64,000 nt of DNA from Fibrisoma montanum (GCF_003583365.1 NZ_QXED01000001.1:1293107-1357106); one strand, 5' to 3'. Counted from the first letter of the stretch, positions 34,766 to 44,441 are shown. Made by a program: numbers and translations. The notes: a model not told the origin generated them from the letters alone.

Positions 34766-35956
34766 TCATATAACCGGATGGCGCTTGAACTCCTTCGTTC
34801 GGTCGAATAAGTATCGGTACGTAATGTGCCGCTTGTTGATGACGCCCCCCAGCAGTTTAGCGAACCGGGTCATCTTGACGTTAAAATCGCCGATCCAGTT
34901 CAGTTCCAGATGCTCATACTGGAACCCCTGCGACCAGGCAATCTTGGAAAACGCGATGGCAATGGCCGACTCAATACCTCGCCCCTGAAACTCAGGAACC
35001 ACTCCGAAGATCACCCCAAACGCTTTATTATTCGTTTTCCGGAGTTTGTAGTACAGGAACTTCATCTTGCCGATCAGGTCCATCTTCCCGTTGACGTGCT
35101 TGAAGTACTGATTTAGCTCGGGCAGCATGACAAAAAAGGCAATGGGCTGGGCAGTCGGTACGTGATAACCGAACCAGACCAGTTGCTCATCCATAACCGG
35201 CTTCATCTGCTCCATTACTTTCAGCGCCCGCTCCACGGTCATGTCGTTTACGCTCAGGTGTTTGGTCCAGGCTTTGTTGTAGATCTCCGCAAAATCAGCA
35301 GCAAACTTGGGGAGATTATTTCGTTGAATCGTGCGAAACTCATACGTAGGGTCGTTCAGAATCCGCTGCGACCGTTCGAGCACCGTTGGGTGCAGTACCT
35401 TATGAACTTTCTCCTCCGGGATCGGCAGGTAGAACGTATGCTGCTGGTAATAGTCCTGAAATCCGTAGGCTTCAAACAACGGAATGTAGTAGGGTTTGGT
35501 GTATGGCATGCCGTAGTTGGGCTCCTTGTCGAATCCGTCTACCAGCAGGCCCCACCACCGGTCGCGGTCGCCGAAGTTAATCGGGCCGTCCATAGCTTCC
35601 ATTCCCAGATCCGCCAGCCAGTCGCGGCAGGCATCGAACAACCGGAATGCAGCCGCCTGGTCATCAACGCACTCAAAGAAACCCATGCCGCCCGTGGGTT
35701 GAGCGTTGTCGGCAACAGCCGTTTTGCGGTTTATGAAAGCCGCCACACGCCCCAATGTATTTCCTGAATCATCGAGCAGCAGCCAGCGCGTACATTTCCC
35801 CGCCTTAAACAGCTTGTTGACCTCAGGGTCGAACACGTTATTGATGTCTTTGTCCAGCGGGCGTATCCAGCACGGATCATTTCGATACAGCCGAACCGGA
35901 AACTGCAAAAACTCTTTCTGGTAAGCTGGGTTCGAACCAACCTCAACTAATCTCAT
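34766..35956 (-). CDS. GNAT-like conserved protein
   Basis: The 396-residue protein starts at ATG 35956 (MRLVEVGSNPAYQKEFLQFP); the in-frame ATG at 35983 is less likely. It has a conserved N-terminal part (LYRNDPCWIRPLDKDINNVFD, WLLLDDSGNTLGRVAAFINRK) and an acetyltransferase-like core (VVPEFQGRGIESAIAIAFSKIAWSQG resembles a GNAT acetyl-CoA loop). Proteins of this type are widespread in Bacteroidota with no assigned substrate. It is transcribed away from cysS. Confidence 0.7.
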   Translation of the reverse strand: MRLVEVGSNPAYQKEFLQFPVRLYRNDPCWIRPLDKDINNVFDPEVNKLFKAGKCTRWLLLDDSGNTLGRVAAFINRKTAVADNAQPTGGMGFFECVDDQAAAFRLFDACRDWLADLGMEAMDGPINFGDRDRWWGLLVDGFDKEPNYGMPYTKPYYIPLFEAYGFQDYYQQHTFYLPIPEEKVHKVLHPTVLERSQRILNDPTYEFRTIQRNNLPKFAADFAEIYNKAWTKHLSVNDMTVERALKVMEQMKPVMDEQLVWFGYHVPTAQPIAFFVMLPELNQYFKHVNGKMDLIGKMKFLYYKLRKTNNKAFGVIFGVVPEFQGRGIESAIAIAFSKIAWSQGFQYEHLELNWIGDFNVKMTRFAKLLGGVINKRHITYRYLFDRTKEFKRHPVI

Positions 35957-36048
35957 ATTTTTAAATCTGTTCAATCTGCGCAACCGGCAAATCTGCGGCT
36001 AAAGATAGCGAAAACCGCAACGCTCCTCTTTTTCCGGACAACATTGCG

Positions 36049-36056
36049 TAGTTTTG
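36049..36056 (+). promoter_or_regulatory. Promoter -7 element of cysS
   Basis: TAGTTTTG matches TAnnTTTG and lies 26 bases before the cysS ATG. A T run at 36029-36033 may act as the -33 element, with short spacing. Confidence 0.5.
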
Positions 36057-36082
36057 TACGTCAATTGATTAGTATTCAGTTA

Positions 36083-37573
36083 ATGGCACAGCCACTCAAA
36101 TTATACAATACGCTCACCCGCCGGAAAGAACTGTTTGAACCGCTTAACCCGCCATACGTCGGCATGTACGTCTGCGGCCCAACGGTCTACAATTACGTTC
36201 ATTTGGGCAATGTCCGTACCTTCCTGACTTTCGACACACTGTTTCGCTACCTGACGCACATTGGCTACAAAGTCCGTTACGTGCGCAACATCACCGACGT
36301 AGGTCACCTCGTCGGCGACGGCGATGAAGGCGAAGACAAAATCGGGCGCATGGCCAAGCTCGAAAAGCTGGAGCCGATGGAAATTGTGCAGCGATACACG
36401 AACAACTTCCACCAGGTGACGGAGCAGTTCAACATCCTGCCACCCAGCATCGAACCAACGGCCACCGGCCATATGGTCGAGCAAATCGAAGCTGTAGAGA
36501 AACTGCTTGAGAAAGGGCTCGCTTATGAATCCAACGGCTCGGTATACTTCGACATTGAAGAGTATAACCGGCGCGGTGGTCGCTACGGTAAGCTCTCGGG
36601 CCGGATTCTGGACGATCTGCTCAACGAAACCCGTGACCTGGAAGGTCAGTCGGAAAAGCGGAATCCACTCGATTTCGCTATCTGGAAACGGGCCGCTCCC
36701 GAACACATTATGCGCTGGAATTCCCCCTGGGGCGAGGGTTTTCCCGGCTGGCACCTGGAATGTACCTGCATGAGTACCAAATATCTGGGCACGCAGTTTG
36801 ATATTCACGGGGGCGGTATGGATTTGAAATTTCCCCACCATGAATGCGAAATTGCGCAGGGCGACGGCCTGACGGGTCATGATCCCGTTCGATACTGGAT
36901 GCACTCAAACATGCTGACGGTGAACGGCCAGAAGATGTCCAAATCGCTCGGTAATTCCTTCCTGCCGAGCGAGCTGTTTACGGGTGATCACTACCTGCTC
37001 GAACAGGCCTACAGTCCAATGACGGTCCGGTTCTTTATGCTTCAGTCGCATTACCGCAGTACACTCGATTTTTCGAATGAAGCCCTTAAAGCGGCCCAGA
37101 AGGGGTACCGCCGGCTGGCCAACGGTCTGCGCGTAATCAAGACCATGACGTACCAGCCGAACGATGCCATTGCACCCGACCAGGCCAAGCAGGAAGATAT
37201 TCGCCAGGCCATCCAGTCTTTCTACGACGCGCTGAACGACGATCTGAATACGGCCGTTGGCATTGCACAGCTGTTCACCCTGTTAAAGTATGTTAATATG
37301 CTTTATCTGAACCAGCTTCAGGGAGCTACGCTGGGTGAAGAAACGTTTACACTATTAAAAGAGTCGTTCGTTACGTTCTTCGAGGACGTATTGGGGCTGC
37401 AGGAAGAAGGCGTAACGAGCCAGCCTGTTCTGGAAGGTCTGCTGACTTTGTACCGCGAGTACAAAGAACAAAAGCAATATGACAAAGTGGATCAGATCCG
37501 GTCTTATTTTAAGGCGCAGGGTCTGTCGATCAAAGATATGAAGCACCAGATTGACTGGGCTTACGAAGAATAA
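36083..37573 (+). CDS. cysS: Cysteine-tRNA ligase
   Basis: CysS charges tRNA-Cys. The 496-residue protein (ATG 36083, [18 protein letters not shown]) shows the class I signature [18 protein letters not shown], where HLGN replaces HIGH; the zinc ligands (the first Cys in that motif, [10 protein letters not shown] and HHECEIAQ); and the KMSKS loop [11 protein letters not shown]. The C-terminal DALR-type helical domain follows. Length is normal for the family. The upstream in-frame ATG at 36044 precedes the -7 promoter element and is rejected. A compound inverted repeat follows the stop codon. Confidence 0.95.
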   Translation: MAQPLKLYNTLTRRKELFEPLNPPYVGMYVCGPTVYNYVHLGNVRTFLTFDTLFRYLTHIGYKVRYVRNITDVGHLVGDGDEGEDKIGRMAKLEKLEPMEIVQRYTNNFHQVTEQFNILPPSIEPTATGHMVEQIEAVEKLLEKGLAYESNGSVYFDIEEYNRRGGRYGKLSGRILDDLLNETRDLEGQSEKRNPLDFAIWKRAAPEHIMRWNSPWGEGFPGWHLECTCMSTKYLGTQFDIHGGGMDLKFPHHECEIAQGDGLTGHDPVRYWMHSNMLTVNGQKMSKSLGNSFLPSELFTGDHYLLEQAYSPMTVRFFMLQSHYRSTLDFSNEALKAAQKGYRRLANGLRVIKTMTYQPNDAIAPDQAKQEDIRQAIQSFYDALNDDLNTAVGIAQLFTLLKYVNMLYLNQLQGATLGEETFTLLKESFVTFFEDVLGLQEEGVTSQPVLEGLLTLYREYKEQKQYDKVDQIRSYFKAQGLSIKDMKHQIDWAYEE

Positions 37574-37576
37574 CAA

Positions 37577-37640
37577 CTGGGCCAATCTCCAGATTGGCCC
37601 TTTTAAATAGTCAAACAGGCCAACCTGGAGATTGGCCCAG
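37577..37640 (+). terminator. Compound inverted repeat between cysS and the M28 peptidase
   Basis: CTGGGCCAATCTCCAG (37577-37592) is perfectly repeated inverted at 37625-37640. Within the first half, GGGCCAAT also pairs with ATTGGCCC (37593-37600), which is followed by TTTT. Two exclusive hairpins are therefore possible: a short terminator for cysS or a long 16-base stem enclosing it. Confidence 0.65.
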
Positions 37641-37648
37641 ACGAAGCA

Positions 37649-38671
37649 ATGACAAAAACGCTTATCTGTTTTGCAGTGGCTCTTACACTGGCCGTTGCCG
37701 GTTGTAAAACCAAGCAAACCGAAAACACCAACCAGACTGAGCAGCAAATGCCACAGGTGTCGGCACCTTCTTTCAATGCGGACTCGGCTTATACGTTCAT
37801 TGAACAACAATTGGCCTTTGGCCCACGGGTACCGAATACGCCTGCCCATCAGCGTGGTGGCGACTACCTCGTAGCGAGGCTTAAGGAGTTTGGGTGCGAC
37901 GTAACCGTACAGAACTTCACGGCAACGACCTGGGATGGCAAGAAGCTCAATGCCCGTAATATCATTGGGAGCATCAATCCGCAGGCCCAGAAACGCATTC
38001 TTCTGGCGTCGCACTGGGATTCGCGCCCGGTGGCTGACCAGGATAGTACGGCCGCTGATAAAACCAAGCCCGTTCCTGCGGCCAACGATGGAGCCAGTGG
38101 AGTCGGCGTGCTGCTCGAACTGGCCCGTACCATCCAGCAGGCGCAGCAGAAGCCCGGCGTGGGTGTCGATATTGTTTTCTTTGATGCCGAAGATTGGGGT
38201 AACAGCGAAAAAGCCAGCAGCGACTTCGAGCAGCCAACCGGCAATAGCATTGATTACATTGGCTTTTGCCTCGGTTCACGGTATTGGGCCAAGAATCCGC
38301 ATAAGCCAAACTATACGGCATACTACGGCATTTTGCTCGACATGGTTGGGGCCAAAGGCGCTACGTTTGCCAAGGAAGCGTACTCGATGCAATACGCGCC
38401 CAGCGTAATGAATAGCGTTTGGCAAACGGCAAGCCGGTCGGGCTACAGCCAGTATTTTGTCGATGCGCAGGGTACTGCTGTACTCGACGACCACATCGCG
38501 CCCAATACGATCGCTAAAATCCCGATGATTGATATAATTCATACGAACCTGAATTCGGGCGGTTTCTTCCAGGACTGGCACACCACGGAGGATACGATGG
38601 AGAATATTGACCGGAGTACGCTGAAGGCCGTTGGCCAGACGTTGCTGCAAACGGTATACAATGAGCAATAG
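37649..38671 (+). CDS. M28 family metallopeptidase, lipoprotein
   Basis: The 340-residue protein has a lipoprotein signal (lipobox LAVAGC) and an M28 zinc-peptidase body: FGPRVPNTPAHQRGGDYLV, LLASHWDSRPVADQD with His-x-Asp metal ligands, PAANDGASGVGVLLELARTI with the bridging Asp, VFFDAEDWG with the catalytic Glu region, and the late His in DWHTTEDTMENI. This set also fits glutaminyl-cyclase-like members of M28. It acts outside the cytoplasm, attached to a membrane. The following small lipoprotein gene starts 9 bases downstream. Confidence 0.9.
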   Translation: MTKTLICFAVALTLAVAGCKTKQTENTNQTEQQMPQVSAPSFNADSAYTFIEQQLAFGPRVPNTPAHQRGGDYLVARLKEFGCDVTVQNFTATTWDGKKLNARNIIGSINPQAQKRILLASHWDSRPVADQDSTAADKTKPVPAANDGASGVGVLLELARTIQQAQQKPGVGVDIVFFDAEDWGNSEKASSDFEQPTGNSIDYIGFCLGSRYWAKNPHKPNYTAYYGILLDMVGAKGATFAKEAYSMQYAPSVMNSVWQTASRSGYSQYFVDAQGTAVLDDHIAPNTIAKIPMIDIIHTNLNSGGFFQDWHTTEDTMENIDRSTLKAVGQTLLQTVYNEQ

Positions 38672-38680
38672 GCTGATTCT

Positions 38681-39061
38681 ATGAAAAGCAAACTCTATTG
38701 TTTCGTTGCTCTTCTTGCCGTTAGCTGCGGTCCTCCACCCGACCGTTTCGGGCAGCTCGACATCAAAACCTGGCGCGAAGACAGGGGTGGTTGCAGCGGA
38801 AAACGGGCCGCTCTTGTGCCGGCCCTGAAAGCGGTTCAGCAGGACTTAAAGGGAAAATCCGCCAACGAAATTGGTGAGCTGCTGGGTCGGCCGGATGTTA
38901 ACCAGATTGCTGATCGAAATCAGAAATTTTATATCTATTTTCTGGCGCAGGGCGACCACTGTAGCCAGCCAGGCACCAAATCCAATGCGCCCTCTGTCGC
39001 TTTTCGGATGAGTGCCATTGGTCTGGCAACCGAAATCACGTATCAAAACGGGATCCCTTGA
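38681..39061 (+). CDS. Small lipoprotein of unknown function
   Basis: The 126-residue protein has a lipobox (LLAVSCG) right after a short signal. The mature part contains KSANEIGELLGRPDVNQ, a turn motif seen in BamE/SmpA-like small periplasmic domains, then QKFYIYFLAQGDHC. Four cysteines could form disulfides. Similarity to BamE-like folds is tentative. It follows the M28 peptidase with a 9-base gap and is probably co-transcribed. Confidence 0.6.
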   Translation: MKSKLYCFVALLAVSCGPPPDRFGQLDIKTWREDRGGCSGKRAALVPALKAVQQDLKGKSANEIGELLGRPDVNQIADRNQKFYIYFLAQGDHCSQPGTKSNAPSVAFRMSAIGLATEITYQNGIP

Positions 39062-39074
39062 TGCTGTGTCGCAC

Positions 39075-39100
39075 AGACCGAAGACAATCCGGTTCGGTCT
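39075..39100. terminator. Bidirectional hairpin between convergent genes
   Basis: AGACCGAA (39075-39082) pairs with TTCGGTCT (39093-39100). The right arm overlaps the stop codon of nadD. Confidence 0.7.
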
Positions 39101-39671
39101 ATATGTAAAACTTCTTTCGGATAATCATTTCTTCCACTACCTCCGGTACCATGTAGCGGATCGAACGATTTTGCCGGATGCACTCACGGATATACGTAGC
39201 TGAGATATCCAGCAGGGGCGCTTCGACCATCTGGACACTGGCATGTTCGCGGAAGGGACTGGCTACGGCCTTTGGTCGGGGGTACACATACAGCCCGAAA
39301 TACTCCAGAATCCGTTCGTAGTTTTTCCAGTTGGCAAACTGGTCCAGATTATCTTCCCCCATAATCAGCTTAAACTGATGCTGAGGAAACTTCTCCTGTA
39401 GGCGAATCAACGTATCAATCGTATAGCTGGGCTTTGGCATCGAAAATTCGATATCGGTCGCTTTCAGGCGACTGTTATCGGCGATGGCCCGCTCGACCAT
39501 ATCGTAGCGGTCGAATTCGTGCAGCAGGCTTTTGTTTTTCTTAAACGGATTCTGGGGCGACACCACAAACCACACCTGCTCAAGATCGGTCGTAGTAGCC
39601 ATTACGTTAGCAATGATCAGGTGACCAACGTGAATGGGATTAAATGAACCGAAGAATAAGCCAATACGCAC
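39099..39671 (-). CDS. nadD: Nicotinate-nucleotide adenylyltransferase
   Basis: NadD adenylates nicotinate mononucleotide in NAD synthesis. The 190-residue protein has the nucleotidyltransferase loop GLFFGSFNPIHVGHLIIAN (with GxFxPxHxGH), the middle motif VVSPQNPFKKN, and the ISATYIRECIRQNRSIRYMVP motif near the C-terminus. Length is normal. It follows gmk (gap 63 bases) in a leftward run with the ECF sigma factor. Confidence 0.93.
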   Translation of the reverse strand: MRIGLFFGSFNPIHVGHLIIANVMATTTDLEQVWFVVSPQNPFKKNKSLLHEFDRYDMVERAIADNSRLKATDIEFSMPKPSYTIDTLIRLQEKFPQHQFKLIMGEDNLDQFANWKNYERILEYFGLYVYPRPKAVASPFREHASVQMVEAPLLDISATYIRECIRQNRSIRYMVPEVVEEMIIRKKFYI

Positions 39672-39734
39672 AGAAGTAAGGATAAACGAAATGCCATCCT
39701 TTAACAGAATGGCATTCCATACGTTCAGTAAAGA

Positions 39735-40334
39735 TTACAGTACTGTTGACCGAGCCGGTACCTTTGATTCGTTAATGAAGTCATCGACCAGCTTCTGCGC
39801 CTTTTTCAGGGAGGTTTCCAGGTCGTCGTTTACGAGAATCACGTCGAAACGATTCTGAAAGCTCATTTCAAAATGCACTTTAAAAAGCCGCTTCGACAGG
39901 CTCTCTTCCGTTTCTGTGCCACGGGCCATGAGCCGCTGGCGTAGCGTCTCCTCATCCGGAACCTTTACGAAAACCGCGAGTGCCCGGTCGCCATAATACT
40001 CTTTGAGTTTCAGGCCGCCCTGAACATCTACATCAAACAGTACGTGTTTGCCTTCGTCCCAAAGTCGTTGAATCTCCGACTTGAGCGTACCGTAGAAAGC
40101 ACCCGTGTAAACCTCTTCCCACTCAACAAACTCGTTGTTGTCGATTCGGGTCTTGAACTCCTCGGGGGTCAGGAAGTAATAATCCTTCCCGTTTTGTTCG
40201 CTACGACCGCGACGGTCGCGGGTACAGGCCGAAATGGAAAAGCCGAGATGTTCGTTCTCGGCTAATAAATGCTTGACAATCGTTGTCTTGCCCGATCCGG
40301 AGGGGGCAGAAAAAATGATAAGCTTACCTTCCAA
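39735..40334 (-). CDS. gmk: Guanylate kinase
   Basis: Gmk phosphorylates GMP to GDP. The 199-residue protein has the P-loop [18 protein letters not shown], the GMP-binding region [21 protein letters not shown] and [16 protein letters not shown], and the [21 protein letters not shown] strand. Length and order are those of the family. It lies between the small cysteine-rich gene and nadD. Confidence 0.95.
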   Translation of the reverse strand: MEGKLIIFSAPSGSGKTTIVKHLLAENEHLGFSISACTRDRRGRSEQNGKDYYFLTPEEFKTRIDNNEFVEWEEVYTGAFYGTLKSEIQRLWDEGKHVLFDVDVQGGLKLKEYYGDRALAVFVKVPDEETLRQRLMARGTETEESLSKRLFKVHFEMSFQNRFDVILVNDDLETSLKKAQKLVDDFINESKVPARSTVL

Positions 40335-40407
40335 TGTTGGTGATCGATTGAATGACTAATAGCTGACTGATAAAACCGTGCAAAGCTATTCAGCAACTCT
40401 ACCAAAA

Positions 40408-40698
40408 TTAGCTAAAACTGTCAATTCGGGCTTTTATCGTTGCTACCAGTTTCTCCGGGCAGCACTTCTTCTCCATTCGTCCCTGCAACAACTCTTTGAT
40501 CTCTTTCTCTAAATGGTACATCTGGATACAAGGCTGACAGGTTTCGAGATTAACCTTCAGCTTCTCGAGCTGCTGCTCAGTGGCTTCTCCGTCCAGTATT
40601 AACTGAATCATCTTCAAGCAGTCTGCCTGATGGTCACAATGCTGTTTCATCTTGGGCTGAGTATCGGACGAAGATGATATGGGCAACGACGTTTGCAT
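40408..40698 (-). CDS. Small Cys-rich zinc-finger-like protein, candidate anti-sigma factor
   Basis: The protein is 96 residues (or 80 from the internal ATG at codon 17, MKQHCDHQADC). It has a CDHQADC motif, then LETCQPCIQMYHLEKEIKELL and a late KKCCPEKLVATIK. The H-x3-C-x2-C type layout (here C-x2-C in TCQPC with upstream Cys/His) resembles the ZAS zinc domain of anti-sigma factors. It starts 80 bases downstream of the ECF sigma gene, the usual place for an anti-sigma gene. There is no membrane segment, so it would be a soluble anti-sigma. The pairing is inferred. Confidence 0.65.
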   Translation of the reverse strand: MQTSLPISSSSDTQPKMKQHCDHQADCLKMIQLILDGEATEQQLEKLKVNLETCQPCIQMYHLEKEIKELLQGRMEKKCCPEKLVATIKARIDSFS

Positions 40699-40778
40699 TG
40701 GAAAAATTTTATTTATTCCAAGAATAAGAATACGTTATGTTGTCTGTAGAACCAATTTTGTTCAAGAAAAAGTTCGGT

Positions 40779-41393
40779 CTAGTCTTCGTTTTCTTCATTA
40801 TAACCCATTGAAGACGCGTAATCACGCAATTTTTCTTTTAACAGGTTACGGGCGCGGTGTAATCGCGAACGAACGGTACCAATTGGTATGTCCAGGATTT
40901 TAGCCATTTCCTCATACGTGAATCCTTCGATGTCGCAGAGAATGATGACCGTCCGGAAATCAACCGGTAATGAATTTAGGGCGGTTGCTACCTCATCGCC
41001 GATCAGATCAGATACGGTTTCGGCCCGCAGGTCGACCGTATGTTCAACTTCAGCCTCCTCGGAGTTATAGGTCGTTTCAACGTCCTGATAATCTACCTTA
41101 GCCGGCTCTTTGCTTTTCTTCCGATAATCGTTGATGAAGCTGTTCTTCAGAATGCGAAACAACCACGCTTTTGCGTTAGTTCCTTGCTCAAACGACGATA
41201 TAAACCGAAACGCCTTCAGATACGTATCCTGTACCAGATCGTTGGCGTCGTCTTCGTCCATCGTCAGACGGAAGGCAAAGTTGTACATGGAGTCTATGTG
41301 AGGCATAAACTCTTTATTGAAGATCTGATACTTCTGATCTTCTGTATAGCCGCGAGTTGGCGTATCTGACATAATTTCGGGCATAGTCGCCAT
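40779..41393 (-). CDS. ECF-type RNA polymerase sigma factor
   Basis: The 204-residue protein has sigma region 2 (MYNFAFRLTMDEDDANDLVQDTYLKAF and NAKAWLFRILKNSFIND) and region 4 (ALNSLPVDFRTVIILCDIEGF and TYEEMAKILDIPIGTVRSRLHRARNLLKEKL). Regions 1.1 and 3 are absent, as in ECF factors. Its likely partner is the small Cys-rich protein downstream, which would make this a SigR-like stress module. It starts after the terminator at 41577-41626. Confidence 0.9.
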   Translation of the reverse strand: MATMPEIMSDTPTRGYTEDQKYQIFNKEFMPHIDSMYNFAFRLTMDEDDANDLVQDTYLKAFRFISSFEQGTNAKAWLFRILKNSFINDYRKKSKEPAKVDYQDVETTYNSEEAEVEHTVDLRAETVSDLIGDEVATALNSLPVDFRTVIILCDIEGFTYEEMAKILDIPIGTVRSRLHRARNLLKEKLRDYASSMGYNEENED

Positions 41394-41576
41394 AAAATTA
41401 CAAGTTAATTGCCGTTCACCATCAGCGGTACCAACGACTTCATTACCTTTTCCTAATAAATTCGTTACGGCTTATCGGATATTGACTGCAAAAATCAATC
41501 CTTTGTTCAAAAAAAAGGTTTGAAAAAGATAATACCTGACGAATTGACAGTGAACGTTTTAAATACAGACAATGTT

Positions 41577-41626
41577 GAAAGCCGGTCCGTTGCCTAACAT
41601 ACGTAGTTAGCAACGGACCGGCTTTC
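41577..41626 (-). terminator. Hairpin after the conserved gene at 41652
   Basis: GAAAGCCGGTCCGTTG pairs with CAACGGACCGGCTTTC, extended inward by CTAAC/GTTAG with one bulged C. It lies between the stop of the upstream leftward gene and the ECF sigma gene. Confidence 0.8.
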
Positions 41627-41651
41627 TTTATTTTCAAAAAATGACAGAAAG

Positions 41652-42155
41652 TTAGGCTGTCACGTTCTTAAAGTACCGTTTTAGCCAGGAGTCGGCCGCT
41701 CGAACCGTCCAGTTGGCCGAGTATTCCTCCTTCGTTTTGACAAGCGTATTAAAGACAATCGTGTTAGGTGTCAGTGAGCCAACGGCCACGGCCGCTTTAA
41801 TATCAGGCAGTGCAACCGTTTGAACATGTCCCTCGGCTGTCTGCAAAGCCGCCGACCGGTCGAAAAAGTCGATACCCTGACCGATCTGTTGCCCAATGGC
41901 CTGAAGTGTTCGTACGGATGAGTCAATTGAACAGCCGCTGGGCAGATTATAGCCTTCATCAACGGCTACAACCACAAATCGATTGGCAACCACCTCCGCC
42001 GAGGCCAGCAATGGCTGACCATGTGCGGCCCACTGAGCCAGTGCCGACCGGAGTGCCTGCTGAATATCTGTCACTTCGTCATCCGACAAAGGGCGATTTG
42101 CCTGGTATACCCACACGCGGGCTTGATCAGGCAGCTTGTCAAAGTCAATCCACAT
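41652..42155 (-). CDS. Conserved protein of unknown function
   Basis: The protein is 167 residues from ATG 42155 (MWIDFDKLPDQARVWVYQANR). The longer frame from 42350 overlaps the upstream Fe-S protein gene and lacks family support. The sequence is a compact alpha/beta protein (LRSALAQWAAHGQPLLASAEVVANRFVVV in two pieces, GCSIDSSVRTLQAIGQQIG). I recall proteins of this type being labelled 'ABC transporter ATPase' in Bacteroidota, but no Walker motif is present here, so that name is not supported. It follows the CCG-domain Fe-S gene by 83 bases. Confidence 0.7.
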   Translation of the reverse strand: MWIDFDKLPDQARVWVYQANRPLSDDEVTDIQQALRSALAQWAAHGQPLLASAEVVANRFVVVAVDEGYNLPSGCSIDSSVRTLQAIGQQIGQGIDFFDRSAALQTAEGHVQTVALPDIKAAVAVGSLTPNTIVFNTLVKTKEEYSANWTVRAADSWLKRYFKNVTA

Positions 42156-42238
42156 GGTTTTTTTGCTTAAGGCCCGGGGCTTGGGGCCAAGCAAGTTGGG
42201 GGTACTCCCAAGCTCCTCAACCCAAGCCCTGTGCAACT

Positions 42239-43045
42239 TTACAACCCTTCTCCGCGCGCAATGAGTTCCGAAATATCGTAGACTTTCACGGCATCCTCGC
42301 GGTTCTGGTTCTTTACACCGTCGGACATCATGGTCATACAGAATGGACACGCCACGGCTATGGTATCGGCACCCGTACCTATCGCTTCCTGCACCCGCTC
42401 AACATTGACATCTTTGTTGCCCGGCTCCGGCTCTTTGAAATACTGCGCACCACCGGCTCCACAGCAAAGGCCGTTGGTCCGTGAGCGTTTCATTTCAACC
42501 AGGTCGGCATCCAGTGCAGCCAGCACTTCGCGGGGCGCTTCATATATTTTGTTGGCGCGGCCCAGATAACATGAATCGTGGAACGTAATCCGGCGACCTT
42601 TGAACGACTCGCCGTCTTTAACCCGAACGCGCCCTTCGTTGATCAGCCCCTGCAGAAACTGGGAGTGGTGCACCACCTCATACTCGCCACCCAGTTCGGG
42701 GTATTCGTTTTTAAGCGTATTGAAACAGTGCGGGCAGGCCGTAACAATCTTCTTGACGTTATAGCCGTTCAGCACCTGAATATTGGCCATTGCCTGCATC
42801 TGAAACAGAAATTCGTTTCCGGCCCGCCGGGCTGGGTCGCCGGTACAGGCTTCTTCCGGACCCAATACGGCAAACTTGATACCGACATGGTTCAGAATGC
42901 GGACAAAGGCTATTGTTACTCGCTTGTACCGATCATCAAATGAGCCGGCGCAACCCACCCAGAACAGGATCTCGGGTTCTTCACCGGCCGCGGCCATATC
43001 GGCCATCGTCGGTACTTTATACACATTTTCAGCTGTTGCTTCCAT
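42239..43045 (-). CDS. CCG-domain (Fe-S)-binding protein, HdrB/GlpC-like
   Basis: The 268-residue protein (ATG 43045) has two CCG cysteine-rich motifs. The first has ILFWVGCAGSFDDRY, then CTGDPARRAGNEF and VTACPHCFNTLKNEYP; the second has TFHDSCYLGRANKIYEAPR, RTNGLCCGAGGAQYF and VACPFCMTMMSDG. Such domains bind an iron-sulfur cluster in heterodisulfide-reductase-like and lactate-utilisation proteins. Together with the membrane Fe-S protein at 44442 it probably makes an electron-transfer complex at the inner membrane. The electron donor and acceptor are unknown. Confidence 0.88.
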   Translation of the reverse strand: MEATAENVYKVPTMADMAAAGEEPEILFWVGCAGSFDDRYKRVTIAFVRILNHVGIKFAVLGPEEACTGDPARRAGNEFLFQMQAMANIQVLNGYNVKKIVTACPHCFNTLKNEYPELGGEYEVVHHSQFLQGLINEGRVRVKDGESFKGRRITFHDSCYLGRANKIYEAPREVLAALDADLVEMKRSRTNGLCCGAGGAQYFKEPEPGNKDVNVERVQEAIGTGADTIAVACPFCMTMMSDGVKNQNREDAVKVYDISELIARGEGL

Positions 43046-43098
43046 TGTAAAAAGGTGCCAGATTGTACTCAATAGACTCTGGACGGATCGTTTTCACA

Positions 43099-44364
43099 TT
43101 ATGCAGCAATACGTTGTTTTGCCCGGTGCCGATTGGCAGTGGCCTGCCGGAAAGCCAGCCATACGAAGTAAGCAACACTACTAACTGTGCCGACTTCCAT
43201 GACGTATTCAAGCAGGTACTGACCGTTTGTCAACATGTCTGGACTGGTATAGATCGGTGTCCCAAGCTTCCACCAATACGATGGCTGGACGGTTACCAGC
43301 GCGTTTAATACCAACAGGACTACTACCTGTTGACTGTCCCGCCAGTCGATCAAACCAAAGGAAAGCGGCAACAGGTAGATGAATGCGTAATTGCCAAACG
43401 AGCTTTTGTGGACAAACATCATAAACCCGAAACATAACACCCAGAGTGTCGGCAGGGCGCGGTCATAGTCTTCGTTTTTACGTCGTAGCTGCCAACCACC
43501 ATAGGCCGATACAGCCAGTACGGCCAACAGACCGAGTGCACTTAACGTACCAGCGTACGGCATGAAGTCACCAATGAAGGGTGCCATCACAGTTGGCAGA
43601 TTTGGCGCAAATGGCATATTCGCAAACATCAGCGGGGTTAGCATGCCTTCGCCGGTCAGCCAGTACAGAATCACCAGACCCGGCAATCCAACAACCGATA
43701 AGCCGGCAACGTAGCGAAGTGGCCGACGTACCCAGAAGAACAGGGCGGCTACGATCAGGACAGCCAGCGCTTTTGTCATCAACAACGCCACTGCCATAAG
43801 CAAACCCAGCCGAAACTCGTCGGGCCGGCGCGACCACACCCATAAACTTAGCGCACCGAATACCCACATCCAGATGTCTTCCTGACCACCGATCACGCAA
43901 AAGACAAGCGGAGCAGGCAGCAGCAGGTATAACAATCCGGCCAACTGGGCAACCCCGCCACGTCGCGGTCGGTAGAATCGATACGTTAGCCAGAACGCCA
44001 GCCCTTCCATGAGAATCATCAGCAATACGATCGCTTTCGCACTATGCCAGATAACCAGCGGAAGCGCTGTCATATAGGCAAACAACGGACTGTATGGCGA
44101 CCAGAAATCGCGGTAAACAACCTCAGCCCTTAAGGCGTGACTGGCCGAATCATAAAATACCGGAACATCGGAACGGGGTTCCAGACCCAGTACGACATAT
44201 ATAACCACAAACGGCACAAGACGACAAAGAACGAATGCACTCAACAGTAACCGGCTGGCGGTTGCTTCGGGCAGGTTTACTAGTTGACTCCTTCGCCAGT
44301 AAGCAAGGCCAAACGCAACGCTTCCGCCAATGGCTACTAAAATTTTAATCAGAATGATAGTCAT
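43099..44364 (-). CDS. GT-C-like membrane glycosyltransferase (GT87-type)
   Basis: The 421-residue protein has about 10 membrane segments (for example LLLSAFVLCRLVPFVVIYVV, AIVLLMILMEGLAFWLTY, GLLAVLAVSAYGG). A first-loop segment RSDVPVFYDSASHALRAE followed by VYRDFWSPYSPLFAYM is typical of GT-C enzymes that use lipid-linked sugars. It sits between two Fe-S protein genes (gaps 77 and 53 bases) to which it has no obvious functional link. The substrate is unknown. Confidence 0.7.
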   Translation of the reverse strand: MTIILIKILVAIGGSVAFGLAYWRRSQLVNLPEATASRLLLSAFVLCRLVPFVVIYVVLGLEPRSDVPVFYDSASHALRAEVVYRDFWSPYSPLFAYMTALPLVIWHSAKAIVLLMILMEGLAFWLTYRFYRPRRGGVAQLAGLLYLLLPAPLVFCVIGGQEDIWMWVFGALSLWVWSRRPDEFRLGLLMAVALLMTKALAVLIVAALFFWVRRPLRYVAGLSVVGLPGLVILYWLTGEGMLTPLMFANMPFAPNLPTVMAPFIGDFMPYAGTLSALGLLAVLAVSAYGGWQLRRKNEDYDRALPTLWVLCFGFMMFVHKSSFGNYAFIYLLPLSFGLIDWRDSQQVVVLLVLNALVTVQPSYWWKLGTPIYTSPDMLTNGQYLLEYVMEVGTVSSVAYFVWLAFRQATANRHRAKQRIAA

Positions 44365-44441
44365 GTAATCAACAGATCAGGCCGAAAATTACGGCCCTGT
44401 CTGGGTATTAACGTTCATCAGCGGCAAAACTTTCGCAGCGG

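Noticed and set aside
42156..42350. N-terminal extension of the gene at 41652
   Set aside because: It overlaps the upstream Fe-S protein gene antiparallel in content to any family; MWIDFDKLPD is the natural start.
41810..42484. Rightward 224-codon frame over the Fe-S and 41652 genes
   Set aside because: It overlaps two well-supported leftward genes and is rich in Pro, Arg and Gln as expected of an antisense shadow.
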